From SFTJ01 sp905210415 (lineage in GTDB: Bacteria > Bacteroidota > Bacteroidia > Bacteroidales > Muribaculaceae), in contig CABSDC010000005.1 of assembly GCA_902476295.1 (NCBI GenBank), forward strand, positions 1-64,000: a stretch of DNA of 64,000 nt. The letters are read 5' to 3'. The position numbers and the translations under genes are program-made. The notes beneath the pieces were generated by a model, which worked only from the letters and a program-made list of their open reading frames with translations, searched no databases and had not been told where the DNA came from. Below, piece by piece: positions 8,490 to 18,245 of the stretch (the first letter of the stretch is position 1; each line of letters opens with the position of its first letter).

Positions 8490-8972
8490 TTATTCTATTT
8501 TCATCACCAGTTCATAATTCTCCACATGCACCTTCACCTTATACGGCGTAGCACTCTTGCGAGGCTTCGCTCCGGCATAGTAGTAAAACCTGTGCTGAAG
8601 GTCAAACGAGCGCACCTTCACCAGTCGTGTTTCACCCTTAGAGATGTTGCAATCCACCGTCACCGTGCGCTTGTGAAGCATCGCGCCTTTCACGTCGGTA
8701 TATAATAATGTGAGCGTGATGTGGCCGATGTGGCCATCTGTTATATTTGTCACGAAAAACGCTTCCTCATTATCGGTTGCTCGCTTGCTGTAGCCTTTTA
8801 TCACCACAGGCGATGCCTTCACAGTATATTTATCGTCGCCAGTTGGCAACGAATCTTCTGTCACGATATTTGTCTCCGCAGCAGCCGACAAGTTCCTTCG
8901 CGTAGTCTTGGTTCGCGCCGCCATTGGCACCAACACCGCCATCACAAGCAATATGGAGAACAGTCGCTTCAT
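8490..8972 (-). CDS. Exported protein of unknown function
   Basis: A 160-residue protein with a signal peptide (first 19 residues, ending MAARTK). The mature part is beta-rich. A segment FFVTNITDGHIGHITLTLLY resembles the Ig-like or FxLYD-type folds of small bacterial envelope proteins, but no family can be named. It starts only 4 bases after the neighbouring 208-residue gene and 23 bases before the C1B peptidase, so it belongs to that operon. Confidence 0.72.
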   Translation of the reverse strand: MKRLFSILLVMAVLVPMAARTKTTRRNLSAAAETNIVTEDSLPTGDDKYTVKASPVVIKGYSKRATDNEEAFFVTNITDGHIGHITLTLLYTDVKGAMLHKRTVTVDCNISKGETRLVKVRSFDLQHRFYYYAGAKPRKSATPYKVKVHVENYELVMKIE

Positions 8973-8976
8973 AGCA

Positions 8977-9603
8977 TCACAAATAACGTATCACACCATC
9001 TATTGTACCATCGTCGTCAGCCGACGGATAGACCTTCTTAAATCCCAACGGAAGCGACTCACTCCCCTTCTCGGCAATAACCGACAGCCCCTTGAACAAT
9101 GTAGGCAGAAAGCGCGTAATGTTCATGCGAAATTTCAGCTTCACATCTGGCTTCACAAAGGTGAGCAACTCGCCATTGGCCGACAGCGTGGCCACACACC
9201 TAACTGGCTTAAACAGCGTCTGCACACTGCGTTCGCTATATAGCCACAAGGCAAATTTCTGCTTATCGGCACTCCGCTCAATATAACCGATTACTGTTCC
9301 GGGCAGCAAATCATAGTCGTCGGAATCGACATACACTATGCGATACGACATGCTATTGCCGTCGAGCGAGTCGCCACAACGCTCTATCACGAGGGTGGTT
9401 TTCTCTTCATTGTAATACCACACACCCTCTATGGGCTGCAACGCCATCGCCGACAATCGCTGCCTTACGGCTTCGTCGGAATAATCTGAATTGAGGATTT
9501 CTGATTGTTGTTTCACATGGCCATCATTAGCGCTATGCGCCATTGCACACACACTGCACACCAGCATCATCACGGCTGCAATATTTGCACGACAGCACAT
9601 CAT
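8977..9603 (-). CDS. Exported protein of unknown function
   Basis: A 208-residue protein whose N-terminus (MMCCRANIAAVMML) forms a signal peptide cleaved near residue 23. The middle holds IEGVWYYNEEKTTLVIERC, a layout seen in small lipocalin-like envelope proteins with a strand-rich barrel, but I cannot name a family. It follows the DUF3078 gene by 11 bases and lies 4 bases before the next gene, so it is co-transcribed with both. Confidence 0.72.
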   Translation of the reverse strand: MMCCRANIAAVMMLVCSVCAMAHSANDGHVKQQSEILNSDYSDEAVRQRLSAMALQPIEGVWYYNEEKTTLVIERCGDSLDGNSMSYRIVYVDSDDYDLLPGTVIGYIERSADKQKFALWLYSERSVQTLFKPVRCVATLSANGELLTFVKPDVKLKFRMNITRFLPTLFKGLSVIAEKGSESLPLGFKKVYPSADDDGTIDGVIRYL

Positions 9604-9614
9604 ACTCTAACCCT

Positions 9615-10949
9615 TTAGTTGGTAGCAAACCTATAAGTAAGACCGAAACTCAAAATCTCCTTAAACTGCCAATAGTTCCACTTTTCATTCTTGTTAACCG
9701 ACTTGTCGTAACGCAAGTGTGTATAGAATTGCGTGATCAAGTGACTTGTAACGTTGAAATTGAAGGTGTTTTCCCAATCGCCTTGCACATACTCATAGTT
9801 TGAGAACACATATAATCTCGACGACCAAGAGATAGAACTATTAAACTTTATGTTGAGTTTCGATTCGAGTTTCGAACCCACATTGAGAATCGTGTGATGG
9901 CCTTCGCGTATACCAAAGTTGGTAGGAGAAGGATTAACATCAGTCTTACACAACTTCATATTATAAGACACTGGAGAAAGCGACAGGTTGAATGTTCTCC
10001 ATCCATCCTTACTCCTGTTATCATATGTGATACCCACACCGACGTTCAATTCGCCTGGGCTCAAGAATGCAGCCTTACGATTGTTGGTGTTAGTGGTGTA
10101 ATTATTGAGCAACTGTGTTTTAAACTGCATTGATGCCGAATAATACCACTTTTTGATAGCCTTCACACCAAATTGAGTGTTCCACTGAAACAAATCGTCG
10201 CTAATGCTATAGTCGCGCAATTCATCGTTTGGAGCAGAGTTTATACCCAATTTATAGCGGATGGTGTTTGAGAAGATATAGTTAGGATGCAAGTTTTGAT
10301 TCAATTGCACATTCCACTGCAAGTCGCTGAGGATATTCAGGATGTTATCACCACCCTGATACCAGTTTTCCGACATATATGCTTGAGAGAATTGCAGCGA
10401 AGTCACAAACGTGTGAAGCCAGTTGTGAAGTTTCACCTGCTGTGGCTTAGCATCCACACCCACATTGTTGTATTCGCGTGGCGCGATTGTCAGCGTGCGG
10501 CTCTTAGGATCAACTACGCTGATAAATTCCTTTGGAGCCTCAGGCAACGCATTCACATTATAAATCACTATGCCAGGGTTGTTCACCATAGCATTATATC
10601 TCAATCTGTCTTCCCAGTTTTTCTCTTCGATATCGTTGTTCAACCAATTGCGGTTTACATTCAATTGGTATCCGCTCTGTGGGTGCCATTGCTGTATGGT
10701 ATCAGCGGCCAACTTTTGTTGGCAGAAAATCAGCGGAACATAGGCATACGACGGCTTCAAATCAATAGTATCATAGTCAAGCGTACGCCAATCGTTTAGC
10801 TTGATGGCTGGCACACGCATGAGTTCTTTCTGCACTGTGTCGGCACGATGATGTATTGTTTTATCCGATGCTTCCTGCGCAGTTGTGTGCTGCGACAATG
10901 CCATTGCAAACGCAAAAAATCCACAAATTTTGTATATCGAGTTACTCAT
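9615..10949 (-). CDS. DUF3078 outer-membrane protein
   Basis: A 444-residue protein with a signal peptide (first 24 residues, cleaved after TTAQ). The C-terminal half has the DUF3078 pattern, including YMSENWYQGGDN near residue 185, followed by many alternating aromatic strands up to a final LTYRFATN, typical of an outer-membrane beta-barrel. Its role is unknown. DUF3078 proteins are common in Bacteroidota envelopes. It is first in a four-gene operon and has a clear promoter at 10985-11016. Confidence 0.85.
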   Translation of the reverse strand: MSNSIYKICGFFAFAMALSQHTTAQEASDKTIHHRADTVQKELMRVPAIKLNDWRTLDYDTIDLKPSYAYVPLIFCQQKLAADTIQQWHPQSGYQLNVNRNWLNNDIEEKNWEDRLRYNAMVNNPGIVIYNVNALPEAPKEFISVVDPKSRTLTIAPREYNNVGVDAKPQQVKLHNWLHTFVTSLQFSQAYMSENWYQGGDNILNILSDLQWNVQLNQNLHPNYIFSNTIRYKLGINSAPNDELRDYSISDDLFQWNTQFGVKAIKKWYYSASMQFKTQLLNNYTTNTNNRKAAFLSPGELNVGVGITYDNRSKDGWRTFNLSLSPVSYNMKLCKTDVNPSPTNFGIREGHHTILNVGSKLESKLNIKFNSSISWSSRLYVFSNYEYVQGDWENTFNFNVTSHLITQFYTHLRYDKSVNKNEKWNYWQFKEILSFGLTYRFATN

Positions 10950-10984
10950 CTTTTTAGTGTAAATTCCAATTTATCTATCCTTTG

Positions 10985-11016
10985 CAAAAATAGCAAAAAT
11001 TAGCGTTAACCACAAG
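10985..11016 (-). promoter_or_regulatory. Bacteroidota-type promoter of the DUF3078 operon
   Basis: On the minus strand CTTG is followed by exactly 20 bases and then TATTTTTG, matching the TTTG-N20-TAnnTTTG pattern of the Bacteroidota primary sigma factor. It lies about 35 bases before the DUF3078 start codon. Confidence 0.75.
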
Positions 11017-11051
11017 TGTTTGCCCGCTCTTTGCAGAATTATACTACCACA

Positions 11052-14000
11052 TCACCCACCTGCCACAGCGAGTTTTTTCGACTTTGTGGTGTATTGCTCA
11101 CCATCGGTAGAGATGCTTGCTCTATACACATAGATTCCGCGTGGCACCCTGCCTCCGCTCTTGTCGCAAAGGTCCCATGTAATTGGGAACGATGTATAAA
11201 GGTCGCTCTTACCGGTTTGCGAAACGCTCCACACCTCCTTACCCATGAGGTCGTAGACTTGCAGAGTGATTGTCAGCAACGCATCTGGGCGATTGTGCTT
11301 GAGATAGAACACGGCATCTTCAATAGCCGGATTGGCTGTGGTGTAGACGTCATAAATCTCTGGCTTCAATCCCTTCACCACATTAAACGAGATTGTCTTC
11401 TCGCTTGAGTTGTTGAATACATCCCACACTTTCAGTCGCAATGTGTGCTCGCCCTCTTCCAACCCGCTTAGCGGATAAGATATTGTGCCGGCATTGCCGT
11501 CCTTGTCGTAGACCGGGGTGAAATACGACGACACATCGCTGTGGGTTTCCTTACCATCCAATTGCAATGTGATGTCGTGGCCAATGCCGCCCGAAGAGAA
11601 GTTGATACCGTCTTTGTCAAATATGCTTGCTATCACGAGTGGCGACTCATTCACGTTGTCACCATCCTTAAAGTTCTCGCTGTTAAGAGCAAAACTGCGG
11701 ATTTCCGGGCCATCACTATCGGTTTCTATAGTCTCGTCATAGCCATAGATATAAAACTCGTCGTTGCTACCCACTGCTTCTGCCCCCGATGCCGCACAAT
11801 AGGCATACATGCACATACGGGCCGGGCTATAGTTGTCGAACGACGAAGCCGACAATTCGCTTGGGATAGTCACCTTCACCGAGAATTTTCCGTTTTTCAC
11901 CGAATCGGTCACCAATGCCAACTTGTTTGAGCGGTCTTGGAATGGATATTGCGAACCGTCTTCGCCATAACCAAGTGTCACCACGCTCTGTTCGGCATCA
12001 TAGAGGGTCGACACGATATTGCCATTAAAGTCGGTCACCTCAGCGCCGCTTCCATCAACAATCGAGCCTGAGAATGTGAGCGTTTGGCGCGCTTGGAATG
12101 TTGGCAGATTATCGTCGATGGCATGGCCATTGATTGCCTCCAATCTCACCTTATATTCTGGCATACGCAGGCGCATAGCAGGGTCGCCAAACAGTGTATA
12201 TCTCAGTCGGTTGTCGTCAACAACGTCGTTCTTGCCCCTACGCACAAATTCTCCGATAGTATATCGCTTGCCATCGGCGTCGTGCGAGAATGCATATTTG
12301 GCAATAGCATCGTTAAGCGTGCCATTATTTGGGATATAAGCAATGCGTGTGGCCGACAATTCTGCTATCACACCGCCATTGCCGTTGAGATACATGATTT
12401 CACCACCCGACACCGCATCGGCATCAAATCGCGAAAACTCGCATGTGGCTGCAAACAAGAATGGCCAGCGCTTATTATAGAAATTGTTGATATCATACCA
12501 TGTGAGCAAGTGTTCGCCGGTCCAACTAGTAGGGTTGGCGTGGCCAATATATCCAAGCCACATCATACCTTCGTCAAACTGCTTATACAGCTTATCGCGA
12601 CCCACTTGACACACGCGCGAACCGCCGCTACTTGCGTTGTCGTAGGCATCAATGTAAATCTTATTGAATTGCATATCAGCCGCGCCATTCTCAGAATACA
12701 GTTTAATCACAGATTCTGCCTGGCGCACGTGCTCAGAGTTGTTTTGGTCGTCGGCAACGATTGTGGCAACACTCTTCCATGCGCCATAATCCACGCCATT
12801 GACATACTTATATAACTTATCAACCACAGTTCGGGCTTCTTCAACACTTTTCACTGGCATTCGGCCTACTGCAATCGACAGTTTTGCATTCACGATATTA
12901 CCACCGGCATTATCCTCAAGGAACACAAACAAATCATCGGCAGTATACGAGGTGTATTCATTAGAACTTTCTTCACTCTGATATGTGAGCAGCATTGGGT
13001 AACTATTAGCCCTCACCACATCTGTCAACTGACGATTGTCGTAAGTTCCACGACCGAAAAGCAACAAATATTTCAGTTTATGACCCTCGCTATCGATTCC
13101 ACGATCGTAGAACATCTTGCAAAGGTTTCTATACGACATAGCATCTGGCATACCCGACGAAAACTCGTTGTAGACTGTTTCGCTGTCAAGCACAAGCACT
13201 CGCATTCCGTCGTTGGTTTCGTGCAACGAAGCCACTCGGCGAGCCTGAGCAACGAATTCCTTAGGCGAGATTATTATCATGTCTGGCACCTGCTCGCCAT
13301 GAACATTCTGGTTTTTCACCACGCCCACATATTCTGGCGTTGGCAGCGATACGCTGGTGTCGAATGCCACATATTCGCGCTCGCCCATTGCACATGGTGC
13401 AAACGCCACGCCATCGTCGGTCTTAGTCAGGTTCATCGCATAGATGTTTTTCACATCCGTCACGTCCCACACCATCGTGTTGTCAGTTGCACCGTCCATA
13501 CACAGCGCCACCGGCTTGCTGGCATTGTATCTAAACGACAACTTGCCATTCACCAGCTTCAACTGACGCAGATAATTCACCGTGATATAGTCGAGGCGGG
13601 CAACACTCAATGTGCCACCATACTGCAATCCAATGCTATAAGAGAAATTGTCGGTATTATTCAGGCTGAAAGTCTTCAGTGAACTTGTCATCACTATGTG
13701 TGTATACTGACTGTTCACCTCGTCTATCATATCGCTTTTACTATTAGCGCCAAGCTGAGTGCCATTATACTTAAACGACAATCGGCTTGCGCCTCCACCT
13801 TGACTATGTGCGCCGAAACTTGTGAGCACATTCACATCGCTACCCGACACATAATCAGGTATCTTAAATTTAAATGTCTGGTTGGAATTAAATCGGAAAT
13901 CCTCGCCCAGCAACTGACGTCCGCTCTCGCTGGCAGTCATCAATTCCTTTTCGTGATACAAGCGATCGGTAAATGTCTTCACCACATCGCCACTTGCGCT

Positions 14001-14471
14001 TATCTCATTGGTCGCTTTTACGATTTCAACATCAGCCTCATCAGCTTCTTCCGAAAGAAAATAATATCCTGCAGTGGAATAAGGATGCTGCACCTGCTGA
14101 TACGTAATGTTTCGTCCGGCCTTCCATGTAATTGGGCCTTGAGCATAGAAGTATATCGCGTTCTTGTCGCGCAGCACCTGCACCTGTGGCACATCATCCA
14201 CATAGGCGCTGCGTGTGAGCACTTCCGGTATTGGCGCACCGCCATAACCATAGATTCTCAATTTGCTGATGTCGGAAAAGCCCCACTTGCGGGCATCGCT
14301 CTGCGTGATTTTATACACACCCGACTCCGACACTTTTATCTTCACCCATTTGCCTTGGGCCAAGCGCGATTGCTCGGCATATATGCTCGTATCAAATGCC
14401 ATGCAGCATGCTCCATAGGCCAATGCAAAAAACATCAGCACCGCATGTCGCAATATATATCTGTTCGTCAT
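11052..14471 (-). CDS. Type IX secretion sortase PorU (C25 family), paralog 1
   Basis: A 1139-residue surface peptidase. PorU removes the C-terminal T9SS signal of cargo and links it to surface sugar. The first 25 residues are a signal peptide, and an N-terminal PorU domain (about 35-110) follows. The gingipain-type catalytic domain (about 390-770) has His644 in YIGHAN and Cys677 in AATCEFSRFD, 33 residues apart as in gingipains. Ig-like repeats come next, and the protein ends in a T9SS-like C-terminal domain (from about residue 1050). The ATCEFSRFD motif is of the usual PorU kind. It has no porV beside it, unlike the paralog at 18863. A -7 element is at 14563-14570 (minus strand). Confidence 0.9.
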   Translation of the reverse strand: MTNRYILRHAVLMFFALAYGACCMAFDTSIYAEQSRLAQGKWVKIKVSESGVYKITQSDARKWGFSDISKLRIYGYGGAPIPEVLTRSAYVDDVPQVQVLRDKNAIYFYAQGPITWKAGRNITYQQVQHPYSTAGYYFLSEEADEADVEIVKATNEISASGDVVKTFTDRLYHEKELMTASESGRQLLGEDFRFNSNQTFKFKIPDYVSGSDVNVLTSFGAHSQGGGASRLSFKYNGTQLGANSKSDMIDEVNSQYTHIVMTSSLKTFSLNNTDNFSYSIGLQYGGTLSVARLDYITVNYLRQLKLVNGKLSFRYNASKPVALCMDGATDNTMVWDVTDVKNIYAMNLTKTDDGVAFAPCAMGEREYVAFDTSVSLPTPEYVGVVKNQNVHGEQVPDMIIISPKEFVAQARRVASLHETNDGMRVLVLDSETVYNEFSSGMPDAMSYRNLCKMFYDRGIDSEGHKLKYLLLFGRGTYDNRQLTDVVRANSYPMLLTYQSEESSNEYTSYTADDLFVFLEDNAGGNIVNAKLSIAVGRMPVKSVEEARTVVDKLYKYVNGVDYGAWKSVATIVADDQNNSEHVRQAESVIKLYSENGAADMQFNKIYIDAYDNASSGGSRVCQVGRDKLYKQFDEGMMWLGYIGHANPTSWTGEHLLTWYDINNFYNKRWPFLFAATCEFSRFDADAVSGGEIMYLNGNGGVIAELSATRIAYIPNNGTLNDAIAKYAFSHDADGKRYTIGEFVRRGKNDVVDDNRLRYTLFGDPAMRLRMPEYKVRLEAINGHAIDDNLPTFQARQTLTFSGSIVDGSGAEVTDFNGNIVSTLYDAEQSVVTLGYGEDGSQYPFQDRSNKLALVTDSVKNGKFSVKVTIPSELSASSFDNYSPARMCMYAYCAASGAEAVGSNDEFYIYGYDETIETDSDGPEIRSFALNSENFKDGDNVNESPLVIASIFDKDGINFSSGGIGHDITLQLDGKETHSDVSSYFTPVYDKDGNAGTISYPLSGLEEGEHTLRLKVWDVFNNSSEKTISFNVVKGLKPEIYDVYTTANPAIEDAVFYLKHNRPDALLTITLQVYDLMGKEVWSVSQTGKSDLYTSFPITWDLCDKSGGRVPRGIYVYRASISTDGEQYTTKSKKLAVAGG

Positions 14472-14621
14472 AAAAATCTACTTTTCCGTTTTAGATTGTT
14501 TTCTTATACAAGAATCATAGCAACGCACTCGCGCCACTATACATTTTATCATATTCTAAACGCAAATATACCTTAATTATTGCAAATTTTCAGTCTCTTA
14601 CACAGTCTTTTTTATCCATCA

Positions 14622-14653
14622 TTTGCCCACAAGCATTTTTTTTCATAACTTTC
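14622..14653 (+). promoter_or_regulatory. Promoter of the GH84 gene
   Basis: TTTG, 20 bases, then TAACTTTC: one mismatch from the Bacteroidota consensus. It stands about 75 bases before the start codon, in the divergent gap shared with porU. Confidence 0.65.
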
Positions 14654-14727
14654 ACAAATAATTCACGAATACCTCTTTTTCCTATAACCAGAAACAAAAA
14701 ATATAACCATAAACAAAAATTCAATTC

Positions 14728-17130
14728 ATGAACAAAATCTATTTCCTATGGTCGTTATTGGTTGCCGGCATGATGCTGTCGCCAAGCGCAAGCGCGCAAG
14801 ACAACGACTTCGACTTAAACTCACAACGCTCTGAGAAGCAGGACGTGCTGCCCGTATCAGGCAAAAAGATTGATCATCACGGCTTGGTGATCAACCCTAC
14901 TCCACAACAAATAGAAGTATCGCAAACCGATCGCCTCAACGCTTCGCAAGGCTTTAGCATCAAGGACAGCCAAAAAAAATTCTCTCAACACCTCGTTCAA
15001 GCAGGCATTAAACAAAACGCTAAGGGCTGTCGCCTCACCATCGATTTCGGCGGAAAAGCGGCTCGTAAAGCCAACGTGAAAGCCTCATCGGGTGCCTATG
15101 CTCTCACAATCAACAAAAAAGGCGCGAGCATCATTGGCTATGACGAGCGTGGCGCTTTCTATGGCATACAGACTCTCCGCCAGATTTTGACTTCCGAGAT
15201 TGCCAAAGACGGCAACATCCCTTATATGACTATCAACGACTTTGCCGACCTGCCCAACCGCGGCGTTGTAGAAGGTTTCTATGGAACCCCTTGGTCGCAT
15301 GAGGTGAGATTGTCACTCATCGATTTCTACGGAAAATTCAAGATGTGCACCTATCTCTACGGCCCTAAAGACGACCCATATCACAGCTGCCCTAATTGGC
15401 GCTTGCCTTATCCAGAAAAAGAAGCCAGACAAATCAAGGAGCTCGTTGATGCTTGTCGCCGCAACTACGTTGACTTCGTGTGGGCTATCCACCCAGGACA
15501 AGACATCAAGTGGAACGAGGAAGACTATAAGAACCTCGTGAACAAATTCAATATGATGTACGACCTTGGCGTGCGTTCTTTCGCTATCTTCTTCGACGAC
15601 ATCTCGGGCGAAGGCACCAATCCTGTGAAGCAAGTTGACCTGCTCAACCGTCTCACCAAAGATTTCGTTGAGGCAAAGGGCGACGTGGCAGGCCTCACCG
15701 TATGCCCTACCGACTACTCTCGCCTTTGGGCAAACCCTACTCCTCAAGGCAGTTTGGCAATCTACGGCAACACTCTGCTTCCTTCCATCAAAGTGTTCTG
15801 GACTGGCGATGTGGTTTGCAGCGACCTCACCGCCGACACTATGAACTGGCTCAATAGCCGCATCAAGCGCCCAGGTTACTATTGGTGGAACTTCCCTGTT
15901 ACCGACTATGCTCGCCACATTATTATGCAAGGTCCTACTTACGGTCTCGACACTACCCTGTCTGCCAACGACCTCTGCGGACTTGTGAGCAACCCTATGG
16001 AGCACGGCGAAGCATCAAAACTCGCCCTCTATGGCGTGGCCGACTATGCTTGGAACATCGCAAAATACAATGCCCTCGACAACTGGGAACGCGGCTTATA
16101 CGAACTCACTCCTGAGGCTCACGACGCTTATCGCACCTTCGCAATTCACTCTTGCGACACCGAGACCGGCTACCGTCGCGACGAATCTTGGGAAACTACC
16201 ACTTTTGATATCGACAACTACACCCCAGCCCAATACGACGCCCTGAAGAAAGAATTTGAAAAAGTGTCGCGCGTTGAAGCCACAATGAAGAAAGATTGCA
16301 CAAATCAACTACTTCTCAAGGAATTGGTGCCATGGCTAGAGCAATTCACCATGCTCGGCAAAAGAGGTTTGGCTGCGCTTGAATTAATCAAGCTGTATGA
16401 CAACGGCGATTTCGCTGCATTCTGGGAAAAATATGTGAGCAACAAAATGTCTACCGACGAGCAAAAGGCATACGAAGCGCACAAGTGTGGCACTATGAAG
16501 CTTCAACCATTCTACGAAAACACCATGGATCGCCTCGCCGACAAATTCTTCCATACCCTTACATCTCAACAACCTACAACGCTCAAGGGCGTAGGTTCGT
16601 TCCCTACCCTTCGCACCACACAAAGCAAACTGATGTTTGATGGAGACACAGCCACATATTATCACTCTGGCAAGGCTCAAAGCCGCGAAGGTGGCGAATG
16701 GTTTGGCGCTGACCTCGGCTCTGTGAAAGACGTTTGGGAAATAAACATACAACAAGGCCGCAACTCTATCGACGACGTCGACTATTTCGACCACGCCTGC
16801 CTTGAATACTCCACCGATGGCAAAGCATGGAATACCCTTATCGCCAACATGCAGAAGCAATACGACATCCACTGGCAAGGCGAATCAGTGAAAGCTCGCT
16901 ATGTGCGTGTACGCAAATTACCTTCTGAGAAGACCAACTGGGTGGCTGTGCGAATATTCGAAGTTAACCCTCCAAAGCAGGCAGCCCTCAACTTCAGCAT
17001 CATCGCCGACGATGCAAACGCTGCCCTGAAGGCTTTCGACAATCACCCCGGCACATCTTACACCAACACTGGCGCATTGTCGTTCACCATTCCTGCCGGT
17101 ACAAAGGATACACAATTCTTGCTAAATTGA
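14728..17130 (+). CDS. GH84 beta-N-acetylglucosaminidase (O-GlcNAcase family), 3' frameshifted
   Basis: An exported glycoside hydrolase that removes beta-linked GlcNAc, probably from host mucin glycans or glycoproteins. There is a signal peptide (first 23 residues), an N-terminal GH20b-like domain and the GH84 barrel starting at VVEGFYGTPW. The catalytic aspartate pair is D290-D291 in IFFDDISG. A helical region and an F5/8-type C (discoidin-like) domain (about 620-745) follow. At about residue 793 the frame breaks: the expected C-terminus (GYTILAKL...YEVTPAK) continues in another frame to 17294. One base, most simply a G in what should be AAAGGG at 17106-17109, is missing. The catalytic part is intact. 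Confidence 0.92.
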   Translation: MNKIYFLWSLLVAGMMLSPSASAQDNDFDLNSQRSEKQDVLPVSGKKIDHHGLVINPTPQQIEVSQTDRLNASQGFSIKDSQKKFSQHLVQAGIKQNAKGCRLTIDFGGKAARKANVKASSGAYALTINKKGASIIGYDERGAFYGIQTLRQILTSEIAKDGNIPYMTINDFADLPNRGVVEGFYGTPWSHEVRLSLIDFYGKFKMCTYLYGPKDDPYHSCPNWRLPYPEKEARQIKELVDACRRNYVDFVWAIHPGQDIKWNEEDYKNLVNKFNMMYDLGVRSFAIFFDDISGEGTNPVKQVDLLNRLTKDFVEAKGDVAGLTVCPTDYSRLWANPTPQGSLAIYGNTLLPSIKVFWTGDVVCSDLTADTMNWLNSRIKRPGYYWWNFPVTDYARHIIMQGPTYGLDTTLSANDLCGLVSNPMEHGEASKLALYGVADYAWNIAKYNALDNWERGLYELTPEAHDAYRTFAIHSCDTETGYRRDESWETTTFDIDNYTPAQYDALKKEFEKVSRVEATMKKDCTNQLLLKELVPWLEQFTMLGKRGLAALELIKLYDNGDFAAFWEKYVSNKMSTDEQKAYEAHKCGTMKLQPFYENTMDRLADKFFHTLTSQQPTTLKGVGSFPTLRTTQSKLMFDGDTATYYHSGKAQSREGGEWFGADLGSVKDVWEINIQQGRNSIDDVDYFDHACLEYSTDGKAWNTLIANMQKQYDIHWQGESVKARYVRVRKLPSEKTNWVAVRIFEVNPPKQAALNFSIIADDANAALKAFDNHPGTSYTNTGALSFTIPAGTKDTQFLLN

Positions 17131-17294
17131 ACCCTGGAGCGCCAGTTGTAATCTCGCAACTCGACGTCAAGGGCAACATGATTGAAAAGCAAGAAGTTGC
17201 AAGCCCATTCATCAAAATCGCTGTTGCCAACGGAGCTCGTACGATTAAGGTTGATGGCAAAATCGAATTATATGAGGTGACACCTGCTAAGTAA
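17107..17294 (+). pseudogene. Out-of-frame C-terminus of the GH84 enzyme
   Basis: Shifting the frame by one base near 17108 restores about 62 residues that read GYTILAKLNPGAPVVISQ and end YEVTPAK before TAA at 17292-17294. This matches the normal ending of Bacteroides-type GH84 enzymes. It is either a true frameshift or a missing base in the assembly. Confidence 0.8.
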
Positions 17295-17316
17295 CACATC
17301 ATCAATAAATACTCCT

Positions 17317-17360
17317 AAGGGCTGTGCCACATCACATTCTGGCACAGCCCTTACTGTATT
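17317..17360 (+). terminator. Terminator of the GH84 gene
   Basis: A perfect 13-bp stem (AAGGGCTGTGCCA and its complement) has a 10-base loop and is followed by ACTGTATTT. The T-run is imperfect. Confidence 0.75.
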
Positions 17361-17510
17361 TCCTGACCAAGCCATTCGTTGTCAACCGTGCAGCGCTCGA
17401 AAAATCAACGGTTATCAGCACATTTTACATAATTTTTTTTTATCTTTGCGTAATGTTTATAGCCTATCACCATCATAGGTTATCATCATATGAATTTGTT
17501 TCATTGACCA

Positions 17511-18173
17511 ATGCAGAAGACCGACACAAACCATATAGCAAAATCGTTACTACCAGAGCCTACGCTCCGGCGGCTGCCCTGGTATTTGGCTTATGTCGCC
17601 CAATTGAAAAACAAAGGTGTGGAATTTGTGTCATCAACTCAAATATCAAAGGAGATTTGCGTCGACGCATCACAAATAGCTAAAGACCTATCTTTCATCA
17701 ACATAAAAGGTAAGACACGCATTGGTTATGAGGTGGCTCAACTCGAAAAACAATTGACCGATTTCCTCGGTTTCAAGAAAAGCCACAATGCATTTATGAT
17801 TGGCGTTGGCAGCCTTGGCGGCGCGCTTCTGCAAGACTGCGGTCTGATGCAATACGGGCTAAACATTGTGGCCGGCTTCGACATCGACCCTAACATCGTG
17901 GGCAAATCACTCAACGGCATACACGTGTTTCACATCGACAAACTTGCCGAACAGCAAAAAATGCTTAAAGCATCGATTGCCGTGCTTGCTGTACCTGTAG
18001 AATATGCGCAACAAGTCACCGACAAGATTATCGACTCTGGCATTACCGCAATCTGGAATTTCACGCCTTTCCGCATAAAGCCAAACGAAAAAATCGTGGT
18101 GCAGAACACATCAATATATGCACACTTGGCGCTGATGTACAACCGTATGGATGAAAACAATTCTAACGGCTAA
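17511..18173 (+). CDS. Redox-sensing transcriptional repressor Rex
   Basis: A 220-residue DNA-binding protein that senses the NADH/NAD+ ratio and represses fermentation and respiration genes when NAD+ is high. The N-terminal winged helix (about 10-85; PEPTLRRLPWYL, DASQIAKDLSF) is followed by a Rossmann domain with GVGSLGGAL (about residues 98-106) and AGFDIDP. The C-terminus (HLALMYNRMD) forms the domain-swapped helix. A -7 element TATCTTTG is at 17441-17448, without a clear -33 box. Possible target: the nqr operon at 61.9 kb in this window, whose upstream region has a Rex-like half-site. Confidence 0.93.
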   Translation: MQKTDTNHIAKSLLPEPTLRRLPWYLAYVAQLKNKGVEFVSSTQISKEICVDASQIAKDLSFINIKGKTRIGYEVAQLEKQLTDFLGFKKSHNAFMIGVGSLGGALLQDCGLMQYGLNIVAGFDIDPNIVGKSLNGIHVFHIDKLAEQQKMLKASIAVLAVPVEYAQQVTDKIIDSGITAIWNFTPFRIKPNEKIVVQNTSIYAHLALMYNRMDENNSNG

Positions 18174-18245
18174 CCGCATTGTGTCGTCACCGATATCAAT
18201 CTTCACGCTTTTTATACTTATAACTACGATATATCATATTATAAA

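Noticed and set aside
13698..14576. 292-residue ORF opposite porU
   Set aside because: Antisense to a conserved gene; no motif, and no ribosome-binding site.
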